Shown: positions 16,074 through 17,867 of the stretch, piece after piece
Layout: every line of letters starts with the position of its first letter
Numbering within the stretch: the first letter of the stretch is position 1
NCBI GenBank assembly: GCA_016702605.1
Contig: JADJDQ010000024.1
Span: 1-17,867, forward strand
From: Candidatus Intricatilinea gracilis
Lineage (GTDB): Bacteria; Pseudomonadota; Gammaproteobacteria; Burkholderiales; Burkholderiaceae_C
Reading direction: 5' to 3'
DNA length: 17,867 nt
Program-made: the position numbers and the translations under genes
Notes under the pieces: generated by a model
What the model was told of the DNA's origin: nothing
What the model saw: only the letters and a program-made list of their open reading frames with translations
The model's database searches: none

Positions 16074-16902
16074 TCAATCGGTCACCTGCTGGGCGGCCGG
16101 GCCCAAGCCCAGGCGCTCGCGCAGGAAGCTGGCCAGGTGGGTGCGGCGCGGCGGGGCCTCGCCAGCGGCGCGGCGCTTTTCGGCGGCGTGGTGCAGGTTG
16201 AGCAGGCAGCCGCAGTCGCCGCTGACCACCGCACGTCCGCGCCGCTGTCGCGCAGGCTGTCAGGCTTGTCGCTGACCATCGCGCCGGGAACGGCCGGGTG
16301 CCGCGCCGGAGAAGGTGCCGCCAAGGCCGCAGCACTCCCGCCACGCGCGCCTGCTGCACCAGCTCCACCTTGGGCAGGTCGCGCAGCGCCTCGTGGGGCA
16401 GGTGGCGGCCCATCTCCCGCCGGGCCGAGCAGGAGGTGTGCAGGGCCACCTTCACCGGCGTGGTGGGCGCCTAGCGCGCTCCGGTCGGCCAGCCGGGTCG
16501 GCCAGGCCCAGCACGTCGCAGGCGAAGTGGCTCCACTCCACCGCCCGCGCAGCGATCTCGCCCAGGCCCGTGCGGCCTCCGTAGCTCGTCGGCGAACAGG
16601 CGCGGCCAGTGAATGCACCAGCATGCCGGCGCCGGAGCGCGAAGGCGGCACGATCGGCCAGGGTTCAGGAAACGGGTCCAGCTGCGCCCGCGCAGTCTGG
16701 CGGGCCTGCTCGGTGTAGCCGCTGGTGCGAGCCGGCTGGCCGCCAGCCAGGTCTTGGTCGGGCAGAAGTCCACCTCGATGCCGGCGACGCGGATCAGCTC
16801 GATGGCGTCCAGGCCGGCCTGCGGGGCCATCATGTCCACCACACAGGTGGCGAAGAAGTAGACCCGGCGCGGGCGGGAAGCAAGGGCGGGAGCGGAGCTC
16901 AA
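16074..16902 (-). CDS. lutA: LutA-like (Fe-S) oxidoreductase, CCG-domain (frameshifted as read)
   Basis: This is the first gene of the lut operon, about 276 codons, with two CCG (cysteine-rich) domains. The N-terminal part reads RRVYFFATCVVDMMAPQAGL then DAIELIRVAGIEVDFCPTKT. Two extra Gs near 16738-16753 scramble the first CCG motif; removing them gives TCCGQPARTSGYTEQARQ. The second half reads VALHTSCSARREMG and PKVELVQQARVAECCGLGGTF after adding one base near 16348, then AMVSDKPDSLRDSGADV and LASFLRERLGLGP. The start is taken as TTG 16902 because GGAG lies 8 bases upstream and no ATG precedes the conserved start. It is divergent from the LysR gene. Confidence 0.86.
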
Positions 16903-17051
16903 GGGGCGGTCTCCAGGGGAGGGTTCTGTGGGGGGATGCAACGGGTGAGCAGCCGATGGGCCTGGGAGCGATGCCTGCACTGCGGCCCCGGCCAAAATTC
17001 TGCCTGCGGCGCCGGCGGGGCCTCGGGAGCTGGTTTGTGCGGGCTGCTCCT

Positions 17052-17083
17052 GCGATCGTCAGACCGGTCAGCCACACGATCGC
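17052..17083. promoter_or_regulatory. Nested inverted repeat between lutA and the LysR gene
   Basis: Perfect 8-bp arms GCGATCGT (17052-17059) and ACGATCGC (17076-17083) enclose a second palindrome, GACCGGTC (17062-17069), almost concentrically. It ends 11 bases before the LysR start in the 192-base divergent region. It could be the LysR operator or autoregulatory site. A GATC-rich hairpin in the LysR leader is an alternative. Confidence 0.5.
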
Positions 17084-17094
17084 GGACCTCCACC

Positions 17095-17867
17095 ATGGCC
17101 CGTCCCGCCCGCCTGCCCCCTGCACGCCCTCAGCGCCTTCGAGAGCGCAGCCCGCCTCGGCGGTTTTGCGCCCACCGCCCATGAGCTGTGCGTCCACGCC
17201 CAGCGCGGTGAGCCGCCGCATCACCGCCTGCTGGAGGCGCAGCTGGGCGAGCAGCTGTTCGACCGCACGCCCGGCGGGAATTGCCGCGGTTGACGGAGGC
17301 CGGCCGGCGCTGTCTGGCGGGTGTGCGGGAGGCCTTCGGCACGCTGGCGCAGCTGTCGCGTGGGCGTGACGACGCGCCGATGCGGCTGGTGGTCGGCGCG
17401 CCGCCCACCTTCGCGCGCAGGCTGCTGATCCCGCAGCTGCCGGACTTTTACCGCCAGTGGCCGGACATCGAGCTGGAGGTGGCGGTGGCCGCGCCGCTGG
17501 AGCGACCCGGACCGGCACGATGTGGACATCCGCTATGGCGGCGGCGAGCTCGGCGCGCCGGACGGGCGATCGCGGTTGCGCCTGTTCGAGGACCGCTGGG
17601 TGGTGCTGGCCGCGCGCCGGCGCCTGTGTGCAGGCGCAAGGCGCTTTGACGCCGAAGCCGATCTGCTGCGTGCCGAACGCCTGCGCAACCCGCTGGTGGG
17701 CTGGTCGGCTTTGGTGGCAGGCGGCGGGCTGGCCGAGGGCTGGCCGAGCCGCAGCGCGGGCCGGTGTTCAGCGACCTGGGCATCCTGCTGGAAGCCGCGG
17801 CCCAGCGGCCTGGGCGTGGCGCTGTGCTCCGAGCGGCTGTCGCGCCGTTGGGTGGCGGAGGGACGCC
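17095..17867 (+). CDS. LysR-family transcriptional regulator (3' partial, frameshifted as read)
   Basis: The N-terminal winged helix-turn-helix is clear once three small indels (near 17115, 17170 and 17193) are repaired: LHALSAFESAARLGGFA, TAHELCV, PSAVSRRITA, LEAQLGEQLFDRTPGG and RLTEAGRRCLAGV. The start of the effector domain, MRLVVGAPPTFARRLLIPQL and FYRQWPDIELEVAVA, follows. Downstream the frame breaks again near 17280, 17505, 17560, 17640, 17740 and 17800. The gene runs off the window with no stop. The ESAARLGGF-type N-terminus resembles GcvA-like LysR proteins. Its divergent position next to lutA suggests it controls lactate use, but the inducer cannot be told. Confidence 0.85.

Noticed and set aside
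16082..17518. 478-codon minus-strand open frame across lutA, the intergenic region and the LysR gene
   Set aside because: Only short pieces (GGQPARTSGYTEQARQ, MVSDKPDSLRDSG) belong to LutA. The rest is out of frame or antisense to LysR, so it is a chance fusion, not a gene.
4980..17867. Reading the broken genes as a genuine pseudogene region
   Set aside because: Motifs between the indels remain well conserved, the indels are single-base and partly compensating, and they hit every gene regardless of function, which fits sequence error better than decay.

Overview
The window is very GC-rich DNA from a facultatively anaerobic, probably denitrifying bacterium. The protein style (UbiUVT, NorR, CcoG, Dnr-like regulators, lut operon) suggests a betaproteobacterium of the Burkholderiales type. 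That assignment is an inference from gene content and base composition, not from a phylogenetic marker.

Left part (1-6442, + strand): a parvulin-type peptidyl-prolyl isomerase of the kind found beside nar nitrate reductase genes, a beta-carbonic anhydrase, a Crp/Fnr regulator of the Dnr/Nnr type, then ubiU-ubiV-ubiT for oxygen-independent ubiquinone synthesis (ATGA overlaps), and an HPP-family membrane protein fused to two CBS domains. A plausible FNR/Dnr box sits 52 bases before ubiU. Middle part (6452-10718): ccoG (cbb3 oxidase assembly) and norR (nitric-oxide-sensing sigma-54 activator) on the minus strand, then a second Crp/Fnr gene, paralogous to the first, divergent from norR. Between norR and this regulator lie three GGT-N7-ACC NorR boxes and a GG-N10-GC sigma-54-like promoter that points at the regulator, so NO would switch on a Dnr-type regulator through NorR.

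Right part (10932-17867): an FAD/NAD(P) oxidoreductase, a Phd/RelE-type toxin-antitoxin pair (minus), two adjacent small TIR-domain genes (plus), a lactate-utilisation operon in the order lutA-lutC-lutB (minus) and a divergent, partial LysR regulator. The TA plus double-TIR block looks like a small accessory (possibly defence) insertion between metabolic genes.

Quality warning: the first 4.98 kb reads cleanly, but from ubiT onward almost every gene is broken by single-base insertions or deletions that can be repaired one by one to restore family motifs. I read these as sequencing or assembly errors, not true pseudogenes. Coordinates for broken genes run from the inferred start to the inferred stop across the frame changes. 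No tRNA, rRNA, CRISPR array or insertion sequence was seen, and no gene-free stretch exceeds about 215 bases.
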